Positions 1 through 5,406 of a stretch of DNA of 13,651 bases are shown here, in pieces. Origin of the DNA: CAG-1031 sp964556785 (GTDB taxonomy: Bacteria > Bacteroidota > Bacteroidia > Bacteroidales > Muribaculaceae). The notes beneath the pieces were generated by a model, which did no database searches, had not been told where the DNA came from, and worked only from the letters and a program-made list of their open reading frames with translations. The stretch covers positions 1-13,651 of the forward strand of contig CAZKXM010000050.1 in the NCBI GenBank assembly GCA_964556785.1, read 5' to 3'. Each line of letters starts with the position of its first letter. Within the stretch, counting starts at the first letter, position 1. Made by a program: the position numbers and the translations under genes.

Positions 1-320
1 ATGCCGACTGCGGTTTCGACGTCGACATGGGGCCGCTGTTCCAGACCCCGGCTGAGGCTGCCCGTCAGGCCGTTGAGAACGACGTTCACATTCTTGGTGT
101 GAGCTCGCTCGCTGCCGGTCACAAGACTCTGGTTCCGCAGGTGATCGAAGAGCTCAAGAAGCTCGGTCGTCCCGACATTATGGTTACCGCCGGTGGTGTG
201 ATCCCTGCTCAGGACTACGATTTCCTCTACAAAGCAGGTGTAGCTGCCATCTTTGGCCCCGGTACCCGTATTCCCACCTCGGCTATCAAGATGCTCGAAC
301 TCCTCACTCCCGAGGACTGA
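1..320 (+). CDS. scpA: Methylmalonyl-CoA mutase, large (cobalamin-binding) subunit, C-terminal fragment
   Basis: The gene enters from the left edge; the first complete codon is at 3 and 105 residues are visible before TGA at 318-320. The enzyme interconverts succinyl-CoA and (R)-methylmalonyl-CoA with adenosylcobalamin, a cytoplasmic step of the succinate-propionate route used by many gut Bacteroidales. The visible part is the end of the B12-binding Rossmann-like domain: GFDVDMGPLFQTP, then SSLAAGHKTLVP, GRPDIMVTAGGVIP and FGPGTRIP, all characteristic of the catalytic large chain. These intact cobalamin-cradle motifs argue against the degenerate small subunit. The DxHxxG cobalamin-ligand motif lies outside the window. 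A hairpin 33 bases after the stop probably ends the transcript. The family call is very secure; the symbol varies between annotations (scpA, mutB, mcmA). Confidence 0.95.
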   Translation, partial: ADCGFDVDMGPLFQTPAEAARQAVENDVHILGVSSLAAGHKTLVPQVIEELKKLGRPDIMVTAGGVIPAQDYDFLYKAGVAAIFGPGTRIPTSAIKMLELLTPED

Positions 321-339
321 TCAAACCATTTGAGTTTAA

Positions 340-347
340 TAAGTTTG
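340..347 (+). promoter_or_regulatory. Candidate -7 promoter element of msrAB
   Basis: TAAGTTTG matches the Bacteroidetes -7 consensus TAnnTTTG. No convincing -33 TTTG lies 19-21 bases upstream, so support is partial. Transcription would start near 352-355, right at the hairpin at 353-382, which would then be the 5' end of the msrAB mRNA. Confidence 0.4.
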
Positions 348-352
348 TAAAG

Positions 353-382
353 GAGAGACCGGGCCTTCGGGCTTGGTCTCTC
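353..382 (+). terminator. UUCG-capped hairpin between scpA and msrAB
   Basis: GAGAGACC (353-360) pairs perfectly with GGTCTCTC (375-382). Inside, GGGCC pairs with GGCTT through three GC pairs and two GU wobbles, closing on a C(UUCG)G tetraloop, a very stable cap. This 13-pair stem follows the scpA stop and is the natural end of that transcript. The 3' side is pyrimidine-rich (TCTCAATATC) but has no uridine run, so it is an imperfect intrinsic terminator. It could instead be a 5'-leader hairpin of msrAB. A TTG at 373 that would extend the MsrAB frame lies inside it. Confidence 0.6.
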
Positions 383-405
383 TCAATATCTATCAGCTGA
401 TATCA

Positions 406-1350
406 ATGATAAGATCAATTTATTTCGCAGGCGGATGTTTCTGGGGCACGGCCCATCTGTTTTCTCTTGTTGAGGGTGTTGTGAGCGCAACTGCCGGTTA
501 TGCAAACAGCAAGGTTCCTGATCCCGACTATCAGCAGGTGTGCACCGGAACAACCGGAGCTGCCGAGACCGTGCGTGTTGATTACGATGATGAGAAGGTT
601 GGCCTTACCGACCTGATCCTGCTCTATTTCAAGAGCATTGATCCGTTATCGCACAACCGGCAGGGAAACGATGTCGGAACACAGTATCGCACCGGCATCT
701 ATTACACCGATCCGGCTGACCGCGATGTGGTCGATGCATTGGTTTCGGCCCTGCAACGCCGCTATTCCGAGCCGCTCGCGCTTGAGACCGGTGAGCTCAT
801 AAATTTCTATCCGGCTGAGGAATATCATCAGGATTATCTCAGGAAAAATCCCCGCGGTTACTGTCATCTCAGTCCCGCACTTTTCAGCGAGGCCCGCATG
901 CTTAAGCCCCGCATAAACGATGATAAGGCTGAGCTCAGAGCCAGGCTGACACCGCTCCAATGGGAGGTTACGCAGAACGCAGCTACCGAGCGCCCGTTCA
1001 TTAACGAATATGACGACGAGTTCCGTCCGGGCATCTATGTTGACATTGTCGACGGGACACCCCTGTTTGTCTCCACGCGCAAATATGACTCAGGTTGCGG
1101 CTGGCCCGCTTTTACAGCGCCGATCGCTGATTCGCTGCTCACCGAGCACACCGACACCTCTCTGGGAAGGGTGAGAACCGAGGTTCGCAGCGCTTCGAGC
1201 AATGCTCATCTGGGGCATGTGTTTCCCGATGGGCCTGCTGATCAGGGAGGTTTGCGTTACTGCATCAATTCAGCGTCGCTCAGATTCATTCCACGTGATA
1301 GGATGGAGGCCGAAGGTTACGGCCGATATCTCGATCTGCTTGATCAGTAA
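406..1350 (+). CDS. msrAB: Bifunctional peptide-methionine sulfoxide reductase MsrA-MsrB
   Basis: This 314-residue protein reduces both epimers of methionine sulfoxide in proteins. The MsrA half (about residues 1-160) has the catalytic GCFWG with Cys11, and later FYPAEEYHQDYL. The MsrB half (about 165-314) has SGCGWPAF (Cys231) and the catalytic cysteine at 286 in RYCINSASLRF. The paired CxxC zinc sites of E. coli-type MsrB appear absent, so this is the zinc-free form. The order is MsrA then MsrB in one chain. There is no signal peptide or lipobox, so a cytoplasmic location is inferred. I chose ATG 406 because it puts the GCFWG motif at the usual distance from the N terminus; an upstream in-frame TTG at 373 lies inside a stable hairpin. 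The gene converges with the 40-codon ORF on the minus strand, with only five bases between the stop codons. Confidence 0.96.
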   Translation: MIRSIYFAGGCFWGTAHLFSLVEGVVSATAGYANSKVPDPDYQQVCTGTTGAAETVRVDYDDEKVGLTDLILLYFKSIDPLSHNRQGNDVGTQYRTGIYYTDPADRDVVDALVSALQRRYSEPLALETGELINFYPAEEYHQDYLRKNPRGYCHLSPALFSEARMLKPRINDDKAELRARLTPLQWEVTQNAATERPFINEYDDEFRPGIYVDIVDGTPLFVSTRKYDSGCGWPAFTAPIADSLLTEHTDTSLGRVRTEVRSASSNAHLGHVFPDGPADQGGLRYCINSASLRFIPRDRMEAEGYGRYLDLLDQ

Positions 1351-1355
1351 AGCCT

Positions 1356-1478
1356 CTACGCCTTAACCTCCTGCGCGTTTCCTATAACCACAGGTTTCTT
1401 AGGCAGGGTGCAGTCGTTCAGCTCGAGCGGTGTTAGCTCGGTTGTGCCCTTGATGGGTGTGTCAGGAATCTTCTTCAT
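1356..1478 (-). CDS. Small peptide of 40 residues overlapping the VKOR gene end
   Basis: A complete ORF runs from ATG (1478-1476) to TAG (1358-1356). It begins MKKIPDTPIKGTTEL, continues TPLELNDCTLPKKPVVIG and ends NAQEVKA. I do not recognise the family. It has one cysteine (residue 23), several prolines, a lysine-rich start, no hydrophobic segment and no GG leader-cleavage motif. By my count 27 of 40 third positions are G or C, consistent with a real gene in this region. Its start overlaps the last 17 bases of the C39-like/VKOR gene in another frame, so translational coupling is plausible, and it is the last gene before the convergent msrAB. The context suggests a substrate, partner or precursor peptide of the upstream thiol oxidase; that is inference. 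It may instead be a chance ORF, or a small protein unrelated to VKOR. Confidence 0.6.
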   Translation of the reverse strand: MKKIPDTPIKGTTELTPLELNDCTLPKKPVVIGNAQEVKA

Positions 1479-2466
1479 TGTTTCGTTTCAAAACCGGAGT
1501 TAGTGCATTGAGTCCGAGCAATGCTGCCACATAAGCGGCACCGAGGACTATTATCCATGGCGATACGGGTAGAATCATCCTGTACCATCCGCCACCCAGA
1601 TAGCAACCGAACTGCATCCACAGCATTGCCTGGACGCTTACACACATTGTGCACCATGCTTTTGCCCTGAATTTCTGATACCATAGGCTCCACAGAGTGA
1701 ACGGCAGGCAGCAGAGATTTATCAGAGCAAGAGAGCCCATGTGTTCGGGGAAGAGCAGCATTGTAGCCAGAGTGACACTGAAATAGGCGAAGCCCACTTC
1801 GCTCCATCCGAACAGGCCGAAGAATTTCGAGGCTGAGGTTGCGAGCACGGCGTTGCATCCGCCCTCCTGAAGCACGCTGCAAACCGAGTGAGCGGCCTTG
1901 TCCTCATAGCCTAACTGATGACGGACAAGCAGTGTGCTGATAAACAGGCCGGCCAGATCGATAACTGTCAGCGCAGCCAGCGACCATGATGCGTAAATTC
2001 GGCGTGTAACCGTGAAATAGACAAGCAGCAGCAACACTGCTATCCAAAAAACATACTTCTTCGCTATCGAGGCAATGCTGATAATGCGGTTGAACCGATA
2101 TCCAGGCTCAGTTGAGTTATCGTCGGCACAGGCAATCATTGCCATGCCGTTCCATGCTTTAAGAAAGTCGGCGAGGGGCGTGGCGAAACGTTTGCCGCAG
2201 CTCAGATAAGTGACGCTGTCAGGCGAGACTTCGGCAACAACCACCGCGCCATCCTTAGTTCCGGCTGCAAACGGCAGGGGAAGACTCCGCAAACCATCCT
2301 CGCCGGCAGCCTTGACACCCCGGCAGCGTATGCCGTATTTCCCAAGAGCCTTCTCAAGCCCGAAGAGGGTTTGAAAAGGCATTGAGTTGCAAAGGCTGTC
2401 GGCATAGTCAGGCGTGAAGGGAACTTCAAGCTCTGATAGCCAGTCGGATAGCAGAGTGCGCTTCAT
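1462..2466 (-). CDS. C39-like domain fused to vitamin K epoxide reductase (VKOR) family thiol oxidase
   Basis: This is a membrane protein of 334 residues. Residues 1 to about 120 resemble the peptidase C39-like domain of Bacteroidetes VKOR fusions: TPDYADSL, LPLPFAA, then VVVAEVSPDSVTYLS and FLKAWNGMAMIA. The usual C39 catalytic histidine is replaced (DGAVVVAEV in place of HFVVL) and there is no QxxxDCG cysteine motif, so protease activity is unlikely. Membrane segments lie near 138-153, 160-181, 223-240, 244-262, 273-290 and 300-322. The VKOR core has both redox pairs: loop cysteines 196 and 204 (C...EGGC) and the quinone-side CxxC at 272-275 (WCTMC). VKORs pass electrons from thiols to quinone and so drive disulfide formation, with the active site normally facing the periplasm. 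The gene starts 32 bases after the thioredoxin stop and overlaps the 40-residue ORF. The VKOR call is secure; the substrate is unknown. Confidence 0.9.
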   Translation of the reverse strand: MKRTLLSDWLSELEVPFTPDYADSLCNSMPFQTLFGLEKALGKYGIRCRGVKAAGEDGLRSLPLPFAAGTKDGAVVVAEVSPDSVTYLSCGKRFATPLADFLKAWNGMAMIACADDNSTEPGYRFNRIISIASIAKKYVFWIAVLLLLVYFTVTRRIYASWSLAALTVIDLAGLFISTLLVRHQLGYEDKAAHSVCSVLQEGGCNAVLATSASKFFGLFGWSEVGFAYFSVTLATMLLFPEHMGSLALINLCCLPFTLWSLWYQKFRAKAWCTMCVSVQAMLWMQFGCYLGGGWYRMILPVSPWIIVLGAAYVAALLGLNALTPVLKRNNEEDS

Positions 2467-2498
2467 CGGTTTGAGGAATGTATCTGCGGCTAAGCCGT

Positions 2499-2798
2499 TT
2501 ATTTACGCATTTCCTGCTCGATCTTCATCAGCAGATCGTTAGCTTCGATTTCTCCGCTATGGCGCCAAACTTCGCGTCCGTCAACATAGAGAATGAATGT
2601 AGGCACACCCTGAACATTCTGGTCGTCGGCAAGCTCTTCGTTCTTGTCGATATCAAACTGGTGAATGTTGACGCGACCGGCGAGAAGTTCGCGGATCTGA
2701 TCTACGATAGGGGCCATCTTGGCGCAATGAGGGCACCATGTGGCAAAAAATTCAACGAGGGTTACCGGGGTCTGGTTGATTACTTCTTGGTAAGTCAT
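2499..2798 (-). CDS. Thioredoxin-like protein with CPHC active site
   Basis: A single thioredoxin domain of 99 residues: LVEFFATWCPHCAKMAP carries the redox pair Cys22/Cys25, FDIDKN is the central strand, and GVPTF supplies the conserved cis-proline at 66. Length and layout match free-standing thioredoxins. The dipeptide between the cysteines is PH rather than the GP of ordinary thioredoxin; CPHC is the DsbA-type sequence and usually raises the redox potential towards oxidase or isomerase behaviour. No signal peptide or lipobox is visible, so it should be cytoplasmic. It lies 32 bases upstream of the C39-like/VKOR gene on the same strand, implying co-transcription and perhaps a shared redox pathway. 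The start codon sits at the edge of a 9-bp inverted repeat. Whether it acts with VKOR is inference; it could be a general reductant, for example for MsrAB. Confidence 0.93.
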   Translation of the reverse strand: MTYQEVINQTPVTLVEFFATWCPHCAKMAPIVDQIRELLAGRVNIHQFDIDKNEELADDQNVQGVPTFILYVDGREVWRHSGEIEANDLLMKIEQEMRK

Positions 2799-2827
2799 AG
2801 TGTCAGTTATTTATAGTTTGACACTAT
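2797..2827 (-). promoter_or_regulatory. Inverted repeat overlapping the thioredoxin start codon
   Basis: ATAGTGTCA (2797-2805) and TGACACTAT (2819-2827) are perfect 9-base arms around a 13-base AT-rich spacer. In the minus-strand mRNA the second arm runs into the AU of the thioredoxin start codon, so the RNA hairpin would hide the start. As DNA it could be a dyad operator. It also lies just after the DUF3108 stop, but no uridine run follows, so it is not a classical terminator. Confidence 0.5.
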
Positions 2828-2850
2828 AACACCTGCAGCCACTCTAAGGT

Positions 2851-3603
2851 TTATTCCAGATCGACTCTCACGTGGCCAACCGGCAGTTTGCCCGTGATGC
2901 GGAGCACAGTCTGAGCTGCATCGGTTGCTATCCACGCCTGCATGTCGTCGCTCGACTTCTTCTTGCCGGCCGTGGTGAAGCTGAACGTAACGCAGTAAGC
3001 CTGTCGCTTCTGTTTGTTGTGAAGAGTGATTGTTTCGCGCCCCGTGTACCTGATTGTAAGCTGCTCGCTCTGCGATCCCGAAAAAATGGTGGTTTTGACA
3101 GTTTCGCCAGGTTTCATTGCTGAAAAGTTGAGCTGACGGATATAGTAGAAAATCGAGAGCATGTCGAAGGCAGGGCCTGATGCCGAGAAACTGCGCCGCG
3201 ATGTTGAGAAGGCTCCGTTTTTCTCGCGCAGGCGGGTTGCCTCAGCCATCGTCACGTTGCCGTGGCGGGAGTAAGTGAGTTTATCGAGGGTATACTTACC
3301 ATCTTCATGAGCAGCTTTCGTGTAGGATTTCGGAAGGAATCCGTTGCGCGCTACCGTGGCAGTCAGAGTGTCGCGAACTCTGAAGATTTTGTCAGCCCAA
3401 GGCTTGGAACGGGCTGTCAGCACAATCCGGTACTGGTCGCCGCTGTTTCTGAGAGTCAGAGTGGCCTCCCCAGCCGCCTTGTGGATAATTCCCCATTTGT
3501 AGCCAACGACATAATGCAACGTCTCGTCAGTGAAGCCGGCCCCGGTCGCACTGAGCGCAGCAGCTGCAAACAGAAGAAGGGAACACAAAATATGCTTTAT
3601 CAT
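2851..3603 (-). CDS. DUF3108 family exported protein
   Basis: This 250-residue protein of unknown function matches DUF3108 in pattern: after the signal peptide comes ETLHYVVGYKWGIIHKAAGEATL, typical of the family's N-terminal strand pattern, followed by a beta-rich body with FDMLSIFYYIRQLNF and a C-terminal ITGKLPVGHVRVDLE. The N terminus MIKHILCSLLLFAAAALSA is a Sec signal peptide without a lipobox, so the product is probably periplasmic. I chose ATG 3603 because the signal peptide starts there and a promoter lies just upstream (3629-3660); the open frame continues upstream to about 3927 but that part is antisense to the AlkD-like gene. It is first in the minus-strand block, 52 bases before the thioredoxin gene, so it may be co-transcribed with it. 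Confidence 0.85.
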   Translation of the reverse strand: MIKHILCSLLLFAAAALSATGAGFTDETLHYVVGYKWGIIHKAAGEATLTLRNSGDQYRIVLTARSKPWADKIFRVRDTLTATVARNGFLPKSYTKAAHEDGKYTLDKLTYSRHGNVTMAEATRLREKNGAFSTSRRSFSASGPAFDMLSIFYYIRQLNFSAMKPGETVKTTIFSGSQSEQLTIRYTGRETITLHNKQKRQAYCVTFSFTTAGKKKSSDDMQAWIATDAAQTVLRITGKLPVGHVRVDLE

Positions 3604-3628
3604 AATTAGCAGTATACATTTAACCCTG

Positions 3629-3660
3629 CAAATATCAGAAGAATCTTTTACGCAAACAAA
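3629..3660 (-). promoter_or_regulatory. Sigma-ABfr-type promoter of the DUF3108 gene
   Basis: Read on the minus strand, TTTG (3660-3657) is followed after 20 bases by GATATTTG (3636-3629), one base off the -7 consensus TAnnTTTG. Spacing is right for the Bacteroidetes primary sigma factor. Transcription would start near 3623, about 20 bases before the ATG at 3603. It may drive the whole DUF3108-thioredoxin-VKOR-peptide block. Confidence 0.6.
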
Positions 3661-3710
3661 TCGCGCATCCATTATAAGGTTGAGTCTGCCCCATGTTGAG
3701 GGAAAATGTG

Positions 3711-3718
3711 TAAATTTG
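3711..3718 (+). promoter_or_regulatory. -7 promoter element of the AlkD-like gene
   Basis: TAAATTTG is an exact TAnnTTTG match. The surrounding 16 bases (3707-3722) are identical to those at the PBP promoter (6152-6167). The -33 region is poor. The element ends four bases before the outer ATG at 3723, so the transcript would be nearly leaderless, or translation starts at ATG 3744. Confidence 0.55.
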
Positions 3719-3722
3719 CGGT

Positions 3723-4271
3723 ATGACAACCGAATTTTCCAAGATGCAGCAGTTGAAGCGTCGTTTTTTCGCGATGCGCAACGGTGTGATTGCCGATTGT
3801 ATGCGCAAAGCGGGCGCTCCTTACCGTATTGTTTTCGGGCTGACCTTGCCTCAGCTGACCGAGATCGCACGCGATTTTGCCGGTGATGCCGAAATGGCGC
3901 GCAACCTCTGGCACAATACTTCGACACGCGAAAGCGTGCTGATCGCTCCGATGATCATGCCTGCCGATGAAATGACGGTTGATGAAGCGAGGGAGTGGAT
4001 CCGCACGGCCGCATCGGCCGAGGCGATCGATGTGCTCTGCCTCAAGCTGCTCCGCCGGCTTGACTTCGCTGCCGCTGTCGCGCAGGAGCTCGCCGATTCC
4101 GAGGAACCGCTCGGCAGGTATACCTCGCTGCGGCTATGGCTCAATCTGCTCCCTGCAAATCAGGAGATTGCAGCCCGGATTGCAGCAAAGGAGCTTGCCA
4201 AAAACGAACGCGCCACAAAAGGTGTGGCGCGTCAGCTTATCGATGAGATTGAATTTCTTAGAGAGAGTTAA
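3723..4271 (+). CDS. Short AlkD-like DNA alkylation repair (HEAT-repeat) protein
   Basis: This all-helical protein of 182 residues resembles the DNA alkylation repair family (AlkD superfamily): MRKAGAPYRIVFGLTLPQLTEIARDF matches the family's first repeats, then paired helices follow, including ESVLIAPMIMP, AIDVLCLKLLRRLDF and YTSLRLWLNLL. AlkD glycosylases remove alkylated bases and are about 230 residues, so this is a short form; I could not place the catalytic Trp/Asp/Arg set with confidence, and enzyme activity is uncertain. I kept the outer ATG at 3723, but the -7 element at 3711-3718 puts the transcription start almost on it, so ATG 3744 (residue 8, MQQLKRRFFAM) is a good alternative. 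The gene is divergent from DUF3108 and convergent with the EamA transporter. Its last codons contain a strong hairpin that reads as a terminator on the opposite strand. Confidence 0.8.
   Translation: MTTEFSKMQQLKRRFFAMRNGVIADCMRKAGAPYRIVFGLTLPQLTEIARDFAGDAEMARNLWHNTSTRESVLIAPMIMPADEMTVDEAREWIRTAASAEAIDVLCLKLLRRLDFAAAVAQELADSEEPLGRYTSLRLWLNLLPANQEIAARIAAKELAKNERATKGVARQLIDEIEFLRES
4200..4232 (-). terminator. Intrinsic terminator of the EamA transporter gene, inside the AlkD-like CDS
   Basis: ACGCGCCACA (4208-4217) and TGTGGCGCGT (4223-4232) form a perfect 10-bp GC-rich stem with a 5-base loop. Read on the minus strand, the stem is followed directly by TCGTTTTT (4207-4200), the textbook order of stem then uridine run. 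It lies about 65 bases past the transporter stop codon. On the plus strand no uridine run follows, so it should act only on minus-strand transcripts. Confidence 0.75.
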
Positions 4272-4298
4272 GAGCCGGGGTCTCTGACCGCGTCAGAT

Positions 4299-5252
4299 TC
4301 AGCTGCCGGCGTTCTTCATTGCGCTCTTGCGGCCGAGATAGTCGCTCAGCCAAACTCCGAACAGAATCAGTCCGCAGCCGGTGTAACCCACTATCGTAAC
4401 CTTCTCGCCGAGAACAAACCATGATGCTATCAGGGTTACGATCGGCTGGAAGTAGAGATAGTTTGAGGCCTTTACGGTGCCCATGCGCTTGATTGACTCG
4501 GCCCAGATCATGTAGGCAAGCAGCGATGCGAACACGGCAAGGAACAGGAGATTGGTCCACACCGGAGTTTCGAGCAGAATTCTCGGTGACGAGAGCGAAG
4601 GCTGCATTGCCAGGAACGGCAGCGCTGTGATGACGCCGTAGAAAAATGTTTTGCGGGTGATGAAGAATGCGTTGTAGAAAGCATTGAGTCGGCGCAGCGC
4701 CAGAGCGTAGATTGCGAATGTGAAAGCGGCTCCGAGAGCAAGCAGGTCGCCCAGAGGATTGATCTCGGGATTGAAGCTGCTGTTGAAAATCACGAAGCCT
4801 ACACCTATAAATGCCACAACCGAACCGCCGAGCACTCCGGCCGAAGGGCGCTCTGATTTGTAAAGTGCGCCAAGCAGTAGGGTGGTGAGCAGCGGGGAGA
4901 GGGTGGTGATCAGCGACACGTTGCTCACAAGAGTGTTCTCAAGGGCGAAGTTTTCGGCAATGAAGTAGATCGAGCCGCCACACACGCCGCAGGTGAGGAA
5001 AAGAAGTTCGTCGCGAAGATTGTTGCTTAGCAATTTCTTGTGGCAGAAAGCGAGCAGAATAAGGTAGGCGAGACCGAAACGGTAGATGTAAGTTTCGACG
5101 GGTTGCAATCCGCTGTTAAGCAACACTTTGGTTGAGACAAACGAAATGCCCCACGCAATCATTGCGAGCAATGCGCCGATGTGACACCAGAAAAGGGCGC
5201 GGTCTTTTTTTCCGACCGCAGTGGTATTAGACGTTGACGAGGCTGAAGCCAT
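4299..5252 (-). CDS. EamA-domain transporter of the drug/metabolite (DMT) superfamily
   Basis: This inner-membrane protein of 317 residues has two EamA repeats of about five hydrophobic helices each. The first includes LLAMIAWGISFVSTKVLL and IYRFGLAYLILLAFC; the second includes LGDLLALGAAFTFAIYALAL, ASLLAYMIWAESIKRMG and FQPIVTLIASWFVLGE, the last being the family's conserved P-x-(V/F)-(T/A) region. Such proteins export or exchange small metabolites; the substrate cannot be read from sequence. I chose ATG 5252 (MASASSTSN): a GTG ten codons upstream (5282) lies within the promoter. It is a single-gene unit with its own promoter (5282-5311) and a terminator at 4200-4232. It has no functional tie to its neighbours that I can see. 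Confidence 0.93.
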   Translation of the reverse strand: MASASSTSNTTAVGKKDRALFWCHIGALLAMIAWGISFVSTKVLLNSGLQPVETYIYRFGLAYLILLAFCHKKLLSNNLRDELLFLTCGVCGGSIYFIAENFALENTLVSNVSLITTLSPLLTTLLLGALYKSERPSAGVLGGSVVAFIGVGFVIFNSSFNPEINPLGDLLALGAAFTFAIYALALRRLNAFYNAFFITRKTFFYGVITALPFLAMQPSLSSPRILLETPVWTNLLFLAVFASLLAYMIWAESIKRMGTVKASNYLYFQPIVTLIASWFVLGEKVTIVGYTGCGLILFGVWLSDYLGRKSAMKNAGS

Positions 5253-5281
5253 AAGAAGTTTGTGAGATATCTTTCGGGTCA

Positions 5282-5311
5282 CAAAATTAGTTAAAATTTT
5301 CGGTTCTCAAA
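5282..5311 (-). promoter_or_regulatory. Sigma-ABfr-type promoter of the EamA transporter
   Basis: On the minus strand TTTG (5311-5308), an 18-base spacer and TAATTTTG (5289-5282) form a near-ideal Bacteroidetes promoter. Transcription would start near 5275, about 25 bases before ATG 5252. Confidence 0.65.
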
Positions 5312-5406
5312 GCATTTTGGGCGCTTGGATTGTTGTGTTAAAAAGCATGTTTCATCTATTCGTAACAAAATTACTGAATCATTAACCCATTAAATAAAAA
5401 GTAAGG

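Noticed and set aside
373..405. TTG-initiated N-terminal extension of MsrAB by 11 residues
   Set aside because: The TTG lies inside the UUCG hairpin and downstream ATG 406 places the GCFWG motif at the usual distance from the start.
2478..2816. Plus-strand ORF of 112 residues
   Set aside because: It is the antisense shadow of the thioredoxin gene, with no recognisable domain and no promoter.
3604..3927. Long N-terminal extension of the DUF3108 frame
   Set aside because: It is antisense to the AlkD-like gene and its promoter, and the signal peptide begins at ATG 3603, just downstream of a good minus-strand promoter.
4283..4297. Six-bp stem TCTGAC/GTCAGA between the convergent AlkD-like and EamA stops
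   Set aside because: Too short and lacking a uridine run; the terminator at 4200-4232 is far stronger.
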